Positions 45,978-55,405 are shown, counted from the first letter of the stretch. The stretch is 64,000 nucleotides of DNA from Paenibacillus guangzhouensis (GCF_009363075.1 NZ_CP045293.1:6300001-6364000); one strand, 5' to 3'. The notes: generated by a model not told the origin, from the sequence alone. A program made the numbers and translations.

Positions 45978-46973
45978 ATGAAGACGATTGCAACACAACA
46001 TGGAAAAATAATCATTGCGGAGAAAGAGAAGCCGGCATTGCTGAACGGACACGTACTGATCCGGACGACGTACTCGGCAATTAGTCCGGGCACGGAAATG
46101 ATCTTCGTCCGGAAAGCCTCGGATCAGCTCGCAACGCTTGGCTATAATGCGGTCGGTGTGGTCGAGCGGGTAGGAGAGGGTGTGGAGCATATTCAGGTTG
46201 GCCAGCTGGTCGCTTGTTATGGCGCGCCTTATGTCCACCATGCGGAATGGCTGGCAGTTCCGGCGAATTTGGTCGCCGTCGTGCCGGATCACGTTGATCC
46301 GCAGGAGGCTGCCTTTGCCGGTCTTGGCGCGATTGCGATTCATGCGCTTCGTACGGCGGATTTGCGGTTCGGCGAGTCGGTCATTGTCGTCGGGCTCGGC
46401 ATTCTCGGCAACCTCATCACGCAGATTGCGGGTGCGGCTGCATACCGAACCGTAGGTCTCGATGTCAGAGGCGACCGGGTCGCGATGCTGCAAGAGCAGG
46501 GATTCACGCACATGTATCAGGACCAAGCGGAGATGGAGGAGCGGCTCAAGGAGGCGGTCGGGCGGTTCGGGGCGGATGCCGTCCTGCACTGTGCCAGCGG
46601 TCCAGGGGAGCAGCTTATCAATAGCTCGATGGGATGGATTCGTGATCGCGGGAAAATCGTCATTGTCGGCGATTTGACGGCCGAGTTCTCCAGGGAGCTC
46701 ATGTTCGGGCGGGAAGCGCAGGTGCTGATATCGCGCGCAGGCGGTCCTGGACGGTATGACGCGCAGTATGAGCGGGAGAATCGGGATTATCCGATCGGCT
46801 ATGTCCGCTGGACGGAGGGCCGCAACGTCGAGGAATACATTCGTTTATTGGCGGAGGGACGCATCTCGATCAAGAAGCTCATCACGAATGTGTATGCGGT
46901 CGACGATGCTGCAAAGGCCTATGAGAATTATCGACAGCCAACAGAGACGATCGCGACCGTCATCAAATACTAG
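45978..46973 (+). CDS. medium-chain dehydrogenase/reductase (zinc-binding-dehydrogenase family)
   Basis: Oxidoreductase of 331 residues. The GroES-like half opens LNGHVLIRTTYSAISPGTEM, and the NAD(P) site reads VIVVGLGILGNLITQIAG. The classical zinc-ligand cysteines of alcohol dehydrogenases are missing, so a zinc-independent or altered site is likely. GTG 45975 or ATG 45978 both fit TTGGAGTGA upstream. It is in the importer operon, and probably oxidises or reduces a derivative of the imported sugar. Confidence 0.82.
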   Translation: MKTIATQHGKIIIAEKEKPALLNGHVLIRTTYSAISPGTEMIFVRKASDQLATLGYNAVGVVERVGEGVEHIQVGQLVACYGAPYVHHAEWLAVPANLVAVVPDHVDPQEAAFAGLGAIAIHALRTADLRFGESVIVVGLGILGNLITQIAGAAAYRTVGLDVRGDRVAMLQEQGFTHMYQDQAEMEERLKEAVGRFGADAVLHCASGPGEQLINSSMGWIRDRGKIVIVGDLTAEFSRELMFGREAQVLISRAGGPGRYDAQYERENRDYPIGYVRWTEGRNVEEYIRLLAEGRISIKKLITNVYAVDDAAKAYENYRQPTETIATVIKY

Positions 46974-47012
46974 ATAAGAGAGTTCACGCTTCTATAGCAC
47001 CGGGAGGGCTAG

Positions 47013-48218
47013 ATGTTCATGACAAGAGAGCAGCCAGAAATTCGAAGCATCACGAACCGCGCTGAATTGGAAGCCGTATACGATGTGCTCGGCGACGCAT
47101 TTCCTATTGGGAGAGATTTCTTCCGACAGCGCATGGAACATGATTCAACCTATGATCTATCCACGACCTGGATCGCCGCGCAGGGGCCGGATATTGCATC
47201 TACTGTGCAGCTGTTCCCTTTCATCGGCCGTGTGGACGATGCAGCGGTGAACATCGGAGGGATCGGCAGCGTGGCGACGGTTGCCGCCTATCGGGGACAG
47301 GGGCATTGCAGGCACATGCTGCACGATATCACGGCATGGATGGAGGAGCAGGAATATGACCTTTCCTTGCTATTTGCCGTGATCAACCCGTTCTATGAGA
47401 AGGCCGGTTGGAGTACCGTCCCGGAGACGATGTACGAACTGGACCTCGCAGGGGTGACGACCGGCAGCAATGATAGCTACGAGATCGTTCCGTTCGATCC
47501 GTCCGATACGGATGTCGTTGCCAGCATTTACGAGCAATTTAACGAGCATCGAACCGGTACGGTCATTCGCCCATCCAGCTATTGGCTTGATCGGCTGCAT
47601 TGGCCGAAATGGCGGTCGACGACTTGCCTGCTCGCGAAGCGGGAAGGGGTTGTGGTTGCTTACGGCCATATCACCAAACCGGAGGAGGACGGAACCGTCT
47701 ATCTCGATGAATTATGTTATCGCAAGGGCGAGGAGGGCGCAGCTATCCCGTTGTTCTATGCACTGGCCGAGCAGCGGCCGGAAGCGAAGTGTATGCTGGC
47801 TAATCTTCCCGCCGACCATATACTCGCCGAACATTTACTGGTACAGGGTGCCGTGAAGAAGACGCTAACGTACATGATGTGGAAGATCATCCGGTTTCAG
47901 CTGCTGCTGGCGAAGCTGGTTCCCGTCTTCCAGCGCAGGCTGCAGCATCATGGAGCACTTGCAGATCAGCCATTGCTTATCGAATGGGAATGCGCAGGGC
48001 AAAAAGCCTATTTTCATGCCTTGGATGGGCAAGTTGCTGTCGCCGCTGTTCCGCGCGAAGGAAGTGAATACGTACGCATCAGCATGACACAGCAGGAATT
48101 CATGCGTCTGCTGCTGCATGGGATTGACGAAACCGCTCTGGATGAGCAGCATTCGCTTGTGCTCGAAGCGCTATTTCCGAAGCAAAACACCGTTTTCTAC
48201 CTGATGGATCGATTTTAA
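47013..48218 (+). CDS. GNAT-family acetyltransferase (Eis-like)
   Basis: A 401-residue protein of Eis layout: an N-terminal GNAT domain (IGGIGSVATVAAYRGQGHCRHML holds the acetyl-CoA loop), a second GNAT-like part from about 150, and a C-terminal sterol-carrier-like domain from about 300. It transfers acetyl groups to amines; the natural acceptor is unknown. GGGAGGGC precedes the ATG. It lies in the importer operon, 21 bases ahead of the cohesin protein gene, which is an unusual partner. Confidence 0.85.
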   Translation: MFMTREQPEIRSITNRAELEAVYDVLGDAFPIGRDFFRQRMEHDSTYDLSTTWIAAQGPDIASTVQLFPFIGRVDDAAVNIGGIGSVATVAAYRGQGHCRHMLHDITAWMEEQEYDLSLLFAVINPFYEKAGWSTVPETMYELDLAGVTTGSNDSYEIVPFDPSDTDVVASIYEQFNEHRTGTVIRPSSYWLDRLHWPKWRSTTCLLAKREGVVVAYGHITKPEEDGTVYLDELCYRKGEEGAAIPLFYALAEQRPEAKCMLANLPADHILAEHLLVQGAVKKTLTYMMWKIIRFQLLLAKLVPVFQRRLQHHGALADQPLLIEWECAGQKAYFHALDGQVAVAAVPREGSEYVRISMTQQEFMRLLLHGIDETALDEQHSLVLEALFPKQNTVFYLMDRF

Positions 48219-48239
48219 CCGAAGAAAGGAGAAATAAGG

Positions 48240-49892
48240 ATGAAAAAGATGATTTTCACCCTATGCCTGATTTTGTTCAGTTCTGCGTTCTTCACCATGG
48301 GAAGTGCAGACGTAAAGGCAGCTGAAGGTGCACAGATTACAATCAGCAGCCCATCGAACAGCGTGCGTATCGGGGATACGTTCAAGCTGCAAGTGAGCGG
48401 AGAAGGGTTCAATGATCTATTCGGCGTTGAGGTTGCGTTAACCTATGATGCCCAGGCGCTGAAGGTGCAAGGTGTTGCAGCTGGTGAGGCATACGATGCC
48501 TTCGATGCCTATACGATCAATGCCAGTGAGGGGAAGCTGTTCCTGCCGCTTGTAAGGAAGCAGTTGCAGTCTACCCCGCAGGCGACAGTCCGTCTAGCTG
48601 AGATTACATTCCTAGCGCAGCAAGTGAAAGACGCGGTGATCACAATCCAGAGTGTTAAAGCTGTGAGCAGCGAAAGGCTCATCAATGCCCAAGGATACAA
48701 AGATTTGAAATCGCTTACAACCGGGATGGGTGACGCGGTTACGGTTAAAATTGCAAAGCAGGACAGTACGGCGCCAGGGGGGACGCCAGGAGGGAACGGA
48801 CCTAGTCAACCATCAACGCCGTCAACATCCACAAATCTGACTGAGCGTCTGAATGCCGTCTTGAAGGAAAAGGATGCGGTTCGGGCCGCAGAGATGCTGC
48901 AAGCGCTGCTGAACGGGATGACATCGGAGCCGGCCGCTGCGGATAAGGAAGCACTGCTGAAGGCTGCGGCATCGATTGTTAAGGATCTTTCCCAAGTTGC
49001 TGTGAGCCAAGATGGGACGGGAAAAGATGCGGTCTATGCCATTTCTGCGGACGATGTGCGTCAACGTGATGCGTTACTTCACAGCGTTCAAGCTTCACTG
49101 TCCAAATGGAATATGAATGCTCCACAAATCTCGCAGGCCCAGCTGAAGGCAGTAATGGTCTATACACTGGCTGGTCGGGATGCCAGCAAGCTCGGCGTAT
49201 ATCGATATAACGAGAATGCCGGAACATGGGAATATGTACGGGGAGCCGTTCATCAGATCGATGCCGCGACATTCACGATCGGTGTGAAGCAGGCGGGGAA
49301 ATACCGTATCCAGGAATACGTCAAGACCTATACAGATACATCCCGTATTTATGAGGAGGCTCGGTATGCGATCGACGTATTAACGGCAAGACATATCGTG
49401 CAAGGCACATCGGAGACGTTATTCACTCCGGAGAGACCAGTGACCCGCGCCGAATTCTCCACCATGATCGTGAACGCGCTTGCCTTGGATCAGCTAGCTG
49501 CGCAAGGTGGCACGTCTGGGACCGCCTATGCTGACGTTGCAGCGGATGCGTGGTATTCCCCATCGATTAAGACGCTGCGTGAGCTTCATATCATCAACGG
49601 ATTTGAAGATGGTACCTTCAGGCCGAATGATCAAGTGACGCGTGAGCAGATGGTTGTTATTGCGATGAATGCATGGAAGGCCTTGAAGCCTGTGCCGGAC
49701 AGCACCTTGGGATCTGGCGAGAAGTTCGCGGATGACGCAGCAATCAGCGGCTGGGCGAAGGAAGCCGTGAGCAAGGCAAGAGGCATGAACCTCATATCGG
49801 GTACAGGACAGAACCAATTCATGCCGAAGCAGTCATCGAATCGAGCAGATACGTCTGTGTTCATTTGGAAGATGCTTCAGCAATTGAACTAA
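48240..49892 (+). CDS. SLH-anchored protein with an N-terminal cohesin-like domain (anchoring scaffoldin candidate)
   Basis: Secreted 550-residue protein. Signal peptide residues 1-27 (ending VKAAEG). A cohesin-like domain spans about 30-170 (RIGDTFKLQVSGEGF, DLFGVEVALTYDAQALKV, then VRLAEITFLAQ). A Pro/Ser/Thr/Gly linker follows near 177-198, a helical part, and a beta domain. Three SLH domains run from about 370 to 547 (IINGFEDGTFRPNDQVTRE is the clearest), binding the cell wall. Cohesin plus SLH is the layout of anchoring scaffoldins in cellulosome bacteria. GAAAGGAG precedes the ATG. The next two genes encode dockerin proteins. Confidence 0.83.
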   Translation: MKKMIFTLCLILFSSAFFTMGSADVKAAEGAQITISSPSNSVRIGDTFKLQVSGEGFNDLFGVEVALTYDAQALKVQGVAAGEAYDAFDAYTINASEGKLFLPLVRKQLQSTPQATVRLAEITFLAQQVKDAVITIQSVKAVSSERLINAQGYKDLKSLTTGMGDAVTVKIAKQDSTAPGGTPGGNGPSQPSTPSTSTNLTERLNAVLKEKDAVRAAEMLQALLNGMTSEPAAADKEALLKAAASIVKDLSQVAVSQDGTGKDAVYAISADDVRQRDALLHSVQASLSKWNMNAPQISQAQLKAVMVYTLAGRDASKLGVYRYNENAGTWEYVRGAVHQIDAATFTIGVKQAGKYRIQEYVKTYTDTSRIYEEARYAIDVLTARHIVQGTSETLFTPERPVTRAEFSTMIVNALALDQLAAQGGTSGTAYADVAADAWYSPSIKTLRELHIINGFEDGTFRPNDQVTREQMVVIAMNAWKALKPVPDSTLGSGEKFADDAAISGWAKEAVSKARGMNLISGTGQNQFMPKQSSNRADTSVFIWKMLQQLN

Positions 49893-49908
49893 GGGAGGAG
49901 AATCACAC

Positions 49909-51333
49909 ATGATAGACTCCAAATATAAAAAGGTGCGCAAAATCGCATGTATGGCGATGTTAACGGTATTGCTGGCACTGCCGTCGTTCATGATGGCTCC
50001 CGGCCCGATTCAGGCTTCTACGTCGAATCAGGAACAGCCGACGGATGGGCAAGTGGGTGAATCTACCGATCCCCAGATCGATGAGTCAGGCAATACACCG
50101 GATGATGCGCAAGTTGTAGAAGATGGTGAAGCGGCTCCGCTAGTCGAGCTAGCAGAACAGGCTGCTTCGGTGACCCAGACGGTCTATACCAATATTCCTC
50201 TCACGAACCATGACTTTGAGACGCCGCTGAATACCAATGGAACGATCCCAGGCTGGAGCATGTTTTTCGCCGCGAATGAGGCAACTTCCCATGGAATCAC
50301 ACAGGATGTGCGGTATTACGGCAGTTCGAGCCTCAAGCTTGTCGATAAGTCCAATACACTTCCGATCTATTTGCAGAGCGATCCGCGCCGAGTCACGCCA
50401 GGCTATTCGTACAACGGTTCAGCGATGATTTATATCGCGCCAAATGCGGGGAATGCAGGCGGGGCCAGTCTCGTGCTACGGTTCTACGATGAGGCAGGCA
50501 AACAGGTCAATACTGATAAGGACGGGGAGAACATCGTTCATTTAAGAAAAGTCGGAGAGTGGACGCGGGTGACCGTCACGGGGATTGCCCCAGCCAATGC
50601 GGCATATGCAAGAATGGCGGCCTCGATCTCTAACTATTTTACGGCGGAATCCGGGGCATTTTATGACGATTTCACCTTAACTTCGCCACAGGAGGAGAAG
50701 GCCCCAGGCACCCTGCACTTGCAAATGCCGACAGGGATTATCGGCAGTCAGCTCCTTGAAGCGAAGGTGATGCTGAGCCGAGGGATTGACGTTCAGACGG
50801 CATCTGGAAGCTTGGCCTATGATCCGGCGGTGCTTACGGTGATAGATGTTGCTGTAGCCGATGATTTTAATACGGGCGGGGCGGCCGAGATGCATTGGAG
50901 TGCCCAAGATCCAGGTCTGCTCACCTTCGATGTGTCGAGACCAGCAGGCGCTACCGTGAGCGGCGACAAGCAAGTCTTGAATGTGACTTTCCGATTGTCA
51001 GGAGATGCGGAGACAGCAGATGTCACGCTGTTGCAAAGCTCCGGTGTGCAGGATACGGACGGGGTTCAGAATAACAAGATGTATGTCCGCGCTGCGGATG
51101 AACGATCAAGCGCCCATGTTCGCAGAGCATCGCTGGATGTGAACGGCGACGGCAAGGTCGATCTCTATGATGTGATGGCCGTAGCCAAGCTGACAGGCCA
51201 AATGGTGACCAATGAGAACTGGAAGTACGATATCAATAACGACGGCAGAGTGGATCGGTCGGATGTTGACATGCTGACCCATGCGATCTTGTCGAAGCTG
51301 CTGAATTCGAACGAAGGAGGGCACAGTCTATGA
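49909..51333 (+). CDS. secreted CBM-like/cohesin/dockerin protein
   Basis: A 474-residue exported protein. Signal peptide about residues 1-38 (MMAPGPIQAS), then an acidic low-complexity part. A carbohydrate-binding-like module at about 90-225 (NHDFETPLNTNGTIPGWS is a CBM4/9-type start). A cohesin-like domain at about 265-395 (ASGSLAYDPAVLTVIDVAV). A dockerin at about 405-465 with two calcium loops, DVNGDGKVDLYD and DINNDGRVDRSD. Carrying both cohesin and dockerin it could link to the SLH-cohesin protein and to a further dockerin. GGGAGGAG precedes the ATG. Overlaps the next gene by 4 bases. Confidence 0.83.
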   Translation: MIDSKYKKVRKIACMAMLTVLLALPSFMMAPGPIQASTSNQEQPTDGQVGESTDPQIDESGNTPDDAQVVEDGEAAPLVELAEQAASVTQTVYTNIPLTNHDFETPLNTNGTIPGWSMFFAANEATSHGITQDVRYYGSSSLKLVDKSNTLPIYLQSDPRRVTPGYSYNGSAMIYIAPNAGNAGGASLVLRFYDEAGKQVNTDKDGENIVHLRKVGEWTRVTVTGIAPANAAYARMAASISNYFTAESGAFYDDFTLTSPQEEKAPGTLHLQMPTGIIGSQLLEAKVMLSRGIDVQTASGSLAYDPAVLTVIDVAVADDFNTGGAAEMHWSAQDPGLLTFDVSRPAGATVSGDKQVLNVTFRLSGDAETADVTLLQSSGVQDTDGVQNNKMYVRAADERSSAHVRRASLDVNGDGKVDLYDVMAVAKLTGQMVTNENWKYDINNDGRVDRSDVDMLTHAILSKLLNSNEGGHSL

Positions 51334-54300
51334 AACTGCGTGGTTGGAAGAACTGTTCGCTCGCCGTATTACTCATGGCAGCGCTGGGACTGAGCTTGTT
51401 CATGCCGCCTAGGGCGGATGCAGCAGCAGAACAAGGGAGTCCATTGTCCAAAATCAAGTTCGGCACGCCCGAAAATATGGGCTATCCGATTCGTACGGTT
51501 TCGATTAACGATGGCGTGATGGGGAAGGAAGACGGGAAGAACGTGCTGTACACCACCGCATCGACGACGCCGGCCGTATTTAACGTGATTGATGTGAAGA
51601 ATAATCAGTTGATTCGCGATTTCGAGCTGGAAGGTGTAGCCCAGTCTTGGCGACATGTCATCGCACCGGATCAGACCGTCTATATCGGTGCCATCACTTC
51701 GTCAGGCACGGGCGAGCTCTGGAGCTATTCCCCGGTGACCAAGAAGGTGCAGAAGCTGAAGGTGCTCGGAAGCGAGAAATCCGTATGGTCCATGACGACC
51801 GATCCGGACGGCAATGTCTATATCGGGACCTACGATCATGGCAAGCTGTTCCGCTACAATCCGAAGACACAGGAGCTTAAGGATTATGGCAGCTTGCTGG
51901 CAGACCACAATTATATCCGTTCCATGGCGTATCACGACGGATACATTTATGCCGGCATGGCGCTGCCGTTCGAGGTTGTGAAGGTGAATGTGGCTACAGG
52001 AGCTTCGGAAGTCATCTCCGATGCGGTGCCGGGCATTCTCGGCGTCCCCCATGAAGATCTGGAATTCGCCTATGACATGGCTGTCGTGGACAAATACCTG
52101 TTCGTGAAGGCGAGCGGCAAAGCAGGCTTGATCATGGTGTACTTCAATCTGGAGACACAGCAGTGGGAAAATAAATCGATCGGCATCGATCCGGTAAGCG
52201 GCCGGGGTGTGATGAGCTACAACCAAATTCCCGTGGCTGACGGCAAAGCTTATGTTCCTGCGCACGGCGGCATTCTGGAAGTTGACCTCGGGACGCTTCA
52301 GACGAGAAATACCGGTATCAGCTTCGCGACGTCGCTCCGAGGAGCGGCTTGGATCGATATGGGGGACCCTGAGCTAACCCCGGATCGCACCATTGTTACG
52401 ATTCAAGCGAACGGCAAATTGTCGGCGCTGGATGTGAAGAAAGGCATTCGTAAAGATATGCCGGGCGTCGCCGCCAAAGGCGGACCGCTTCCGATCCATA
52501 ACATGGAGAAGGGAACGGACGGACGCCTCTACATGTCGGCTTATCCGGGCGGCGTCGGCGGTGTGTTCGATCCGAGAACGAAGCAATCTTCGAATTTCTT
52601 GATCGGGCAGGCGGAAGGCATCGTGTCGGTTGGCAATAAGGTCTACTACGGCATCTATCCTGGCGGATATATTTATGAGGTGGACATCTCCGGCGGCAAG
52701 ATGAGCGAACCGAAGCAGCTGTTCCAGATCGGATCAGACCAAGATCGGCCTTACAAAATGGCGTATGCCGACGGCAAGCTGATCATCGGTACCATACCGG
52801 ATTATGGGCAACTAGGCGGGGCGATAACGATTTACGATTTGGTGAGCGGAGAGAAGCAAGTCTACCGCAATCTGATCAAAGATCATAGCATTATTGGGCT
52901 CGCATACAAGGATGGCAAGATTTATGGCTCGACTACGAAATCGGGCGGATTGAACACGACAATGCCAGAGAGCAATCCAGAAGTGTTCGTCTTTGATATG
53001 GCGACAACAGAAATGACGATGCATAAAGAGCTTACCGGGCTAGCAGGGCTCGGCAAACATCGCATGATCAGCGGTCTGACCTTCGGGAAAGACGGATTGC
53101 TGTGGGGCGGTGTCGATGGTATCCTGTTTGCATTAAATCCGAATGATCTGTCGATTGCGAAACAGAAAAATATCTATCCGGATGTAAAGGATTACGGCAT
53201 GTGGCGTCCATACTACTTCCGCTGGGGCGAGGATGGTCTCCTCTATGCCGGACTTGCGAATCGGATGACGGTAGTGGATCCAGACACGCTAGAGTATCGC
53301 TCGCTAACGCCAAGTAATTTCGAGATGAGCTTCATGACGCTGGCCAAGGATGCGGAAGGACAAGAGCAAATCTATTACACCGACGGCACGAAGCTGATGA
53401 TGATTCCAATCTCCGCATCGACGAGCGTGAAGCTGCCGGTGCGTAACGGATGCTTCGAAGAGCCGCTCAAGCCAGATAACAGCATTCCGGGCTGGAGCAA
53501 TGCTTATACGACAACGGTGACAGAATTTAGTCTCTCGAGCGAGCAGAGTTATTGCGGAGATCCGGGACAGAGCTTGAAGGTCGTAGACCAAGCGCAAGGT
53601 AGTGCGGGAACGGGCAGCTATCTCAGCGATCCAATCCCAGTCGTCCGCGGCGCTGAATATACGGCCGCTGCGAAGCTCTATATTGAGCAAGGACTCATTG
53701 AAGGGTCAAGAACCGATGATTCTGGCATCATACTCTATTTTTACGACAAATCCGGCAAGCAGATCAGTACAGTAGCAGGTACGGTTATTAAAGGCATGCC
53801 GCAAAAGCAATGGGTCGATATCTCTGCATCTGGTGTGGCTCCGGAGCAAGCAGCCTATGCGAGGATTGCTTTGTATTCGTCGGCATGGAACATGATGATC
53901 GGCTACTATGATCAAGTCACCTTCGAGGGACAATCGCCAGGCAGCTTGAAGTTGAAGGTTGATGGCCAAGTCGCTGTCGGGGAATCGTTCAAGGTTACCT
54001 TGCAGGCGCAAGATGTGACCGACTTGGCTGCCGTGCAGGCATCCTTGGCATTCGATCCGGCACTCTTCGAAGTCGTGGATGTGCAGATGGCTAGCAGCTT
54101 CGGTTCTGATTCCAACGCCTATCTCGGCTGGAACCAGGATCAGACGCACGGCAAGGTCAACATCATCGCTACGCTATTGGGAGCAAGGGCGCTTGGCGGC
54201 AGCGTGGACGTGGCACAGATTACGCTGAAGGCGAAGCAATTCGGAGATCCAGCGGAAATCGTGCTTACGAAGGAGTCGCTATTTGCCGACAAGAATGCAG

Positions 54301-54539
54301 ATCTGACAAAGCTGTCTTACACGCTGCCTGCAGATGTGAAGCTTGGCGTACAGTTCGCGTACGATGTAGAAGACGTGAACCAAGACCATCAAGTGAACGC
54401 ACAGGATGTCACGCTTGTTGCCCAGCAATTAGGCAAATCGCTGGAAGAAGGTAATCGCATGATGGATCTGAACGGCGATGGAAAAATCGATATCAGTGAT
54501 TTGTCGCTGGTCGTATTGAAAACGCTGGAACAGAAGTAA
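51330..54539 (+). CDS. secreted beta-propeller/CBM-like/cohesin/dockerin protein
   Basis: A 1069-residue exported protein. Signal peptide 1-32 (MPPRADAAAE). A beta-propeller-like part runs about 45-700, with many repeats of the type DGNVYIGTYDHGKLFRYNP and DGLLYAGLANRMTVVDP. A CBM-like module at about 703-870 (NGCFEEPLKPDNSIPGWS) is related to that of the upstream protein. A cohesin-like domain spans 872-1005 (QASLAFDPALFEVVDVQ). A dockerin follows at about 1011-1068 (DVNQDHQVNAQD and DLNGDGKIDISD). No catalytic residues could be assigned; a lyase or binding role for the propeller is open. Start overlaps the previous stop; last gene of the operon. Confidence 0.8.
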   Translation: MKLRGWKNCSLAVLLMAALGLSLFMPPRADAAAEQGSPLSKIKFGTPENMGYPIRTVSINDGVMGKEDGKNVLYTTASTTPAVFNVIDVKNNQLIRDFELEGVAQSWRHVIAPDQTVYIGAITSSGTGELWSYSPVTKKVQKLKVLGSEKSVWSMTTDPDGNVYIGTYDHGKLFRYNPKTQELKDYGSLLADHNYIRSMAYHDGYIYAGMALPFEVVKVNVATGASEVISDAVPGILGVPHEDLEFAYDMAVVDKYLFVKASGKAGLIMVYFNLETQQWENKSIGIDPVSGRGVMSYNQIPVADGKAYVPAHGGILEVDLGTLQTRNTGISFATSLRGAAWIDMGDPELTPDRTIVTIQANGKLSALDVKKGIRKDMPGVAAKGGPLPIHNMEKGTDGRLYMSAYPGGVGGVFDPRTKQSSNFLIGQAEGIVSVGNKVYYGIYPGGYIYEVDISGGKMSEPKQLFQIGSDQDRPYKMAYADGKLIIGTIPDYGQLGGAITIYDLVSGEKQVYRNLIKDHSIIGLAYKDGKIYGSTTKSGGLNTTMPESNPEVFVFDMATTEMTMHKELTGLAGLGKHRMISGLTFGKDGLLWGGVDGILFALNPNDLSIAKQKNIYPDVKDYGMWRPYYFRWGEDGLLYAGLANRMTVVDPDTLEYRSLTPSNFEMSFMTLAKDAEGQEQIYYTDGTKLMMIPISASTSVKLPVRNGCFEEPLKPDNSIPGWSNAYTTTVTEFSLSSEQSYCGDPGQSLKVVDQAQGSAGTGSYLSDPIPVVRGAEYTAAAKLYIEQGLIEGSRTDDSGIILYFYDKSGKQISTVAGTVIKGMPQKQWVDISASGVAPEQAAYARIALYSSAWNMMIGYYDQVTFEGQSPGSLKLKVDGQVAVGESFKVTLQAQDVTDLAAVQASLAFDPALFEVVDVQMASSFGSDSNAYLGWNQDQTHGKVNIIATLLGARALGGSVDVAQITLKAKQFGDPAEIVLTKESLFADKNADLTKLSYTLPADVKLGVQFAYDVEDVNQDHQVNAQDVTLVAQQLGKSLEEGNRMMDLNGDGKIDISDLSLVVLKTLEQK

Positions 54540-54561
54540 TAGGAACAAGGAATTTCTGAGC

Positions 54562-54610
54562 ATCTCCTCTCGGTGAACGGTGTGCGACCACTGGCCGAGG
54601 GGAGATTTTT
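54562..54610 (+). terminator. terminator of the importer/cohesin operon
   Basis: ATCTCC and CGG arms pair with CCG and GGAGAT around a long loop, with TTTTT after. It is the first terminator after position 40131. Confidence 0.75.
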
Positions 54611-54852
54611 GTGTGCTGCAGAAGCAATCGAATCCAGGTAGTTAGCATACATGGAATTGGATTGATTTGGATAGATTCAGAGTATGGAAAAAAACGACAA
54701 ACTTTTAAGCTAGCAGTGTGTATTCATCCTGAAATATGCGTGAACGTGATCTAACGAGCGAAAATAGGAGATTTCGAGAGATTCACCTCATTCATAACGC
54801 TTTCATGGTTATTTCCAGTATTTTCAGATTCTATTTACGCGATTTATTCGGT

Positions 54853-54881
54853 TTTACAAGTTGCAACGCGAGGAGTATGAT
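54853..54881 (+). promoter_or_regulatory. sigma-A promoter of the kdp leader
   Basis: TTTACA (54853-54858), a 17-base spacer and TATGAT (54876-54881). It stands about 15 bases before the first c-di-AMP aptamer. Confidence 0.65.
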
Positions 54882-54896
54882 ACGATTCATGAACAT

Positions 54897-55070
54897 TGCT
54901 GAGTCCTTGCATGAGCAAGGAGCGGGGGAACCAAATAAGTCATGAACCTGTTGTTCGTGTGAGAGCGAGCGCGGGTACATGTGGGGTGAATCCTGGGTAC
55001 AACGGTACCGAGGTAGGGTGACTCTCACCATCCGAATCCGACAGCTAACCTCGTAAGCGAATGAGAGAGG
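54897..55070 (+). promoter_or_regulatory. c-di-AMP riboswitch (ydaO/yuaA), first of two
   Basis: The conserved core is present: GAGCGGGGGAACC after a CCTTGC/GCAAGG stem, then GGGGTGAATCC, GGTAGGGTGACTCTC, and CCGAATCCGACAGCTAACC with TCGTAAGCG. These are the ydaO-type consensus blocks. It would bind cyclic di-AMP and turn the genes off. No T-tract hairpin follows directly; the second aptamer begins about 85 bases later. Confidence 0.93.
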
Positions 55071-55154
55071 ATGAAGGAAAGTGTAGATGTATGCTGGCTG
55101 TAGCAGCGAAGGCGCTGCAGCTTCGATCATGCAATTCGAAATGAACATGTCTTT

Positions 55155-55312
55155 ATCGCTGAGTCTTTGCTATAGCAAAGAGCGGGGGAACCAACGGTCG
55201 GCAGAGCTGACCATGGGGTGAATCCAAGGCACCGTCTTGTACGGCGCTAAGGTAGGGCGACTCTCTAGGCCCGAATCCGACAGCTAACCTCGTAAGCGTC
55301 TCGAGAGAGGCA
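55155..55312 (+). promoter_or_regulatory. c-di-AMP riboswitch (ydaO/yuaA), second of two
   Basis: Same consensus blocks as the first: a TCTTTGC/GCAAAGA stem, AGCGGGGGAACC, GGGGTGAATCC, GGTAGGGCGACTCTC, CCGAATCCGACAGCTAACC and TCGTAAGCG. The variable helices differ from copy one, so it is not a recent duplication of the DNA. The terminator at 55365-55405 is its likely expression platform. Confidence 0.93.
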
Positions 55313-55364
55313 ACTTGAACGTATTCAATGCACAGGTGCATGGCGATTTGCCGTGTCCTTAATT

Positions 55365-55405
55365 GAAGCCGCGATGGATAACCTCCCCCGCAGGCTTCTT
55401 TTTTT
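55365..55405 (+). terminator. conditional terminator of the kdp leader
   Basis: GAAGCC (55365-55370) pairs with GGCTTC (55393-55398), followed by seven or more T. It stands after the second aptamer and before kdpA. Confidence 0.8.

Noticed and set aside
45912-46589. 225-codon minus-strand frame within the dehydrogenase gene
   Set aside because: Antisense shadow of a clear medium-chain dehydrogenase.
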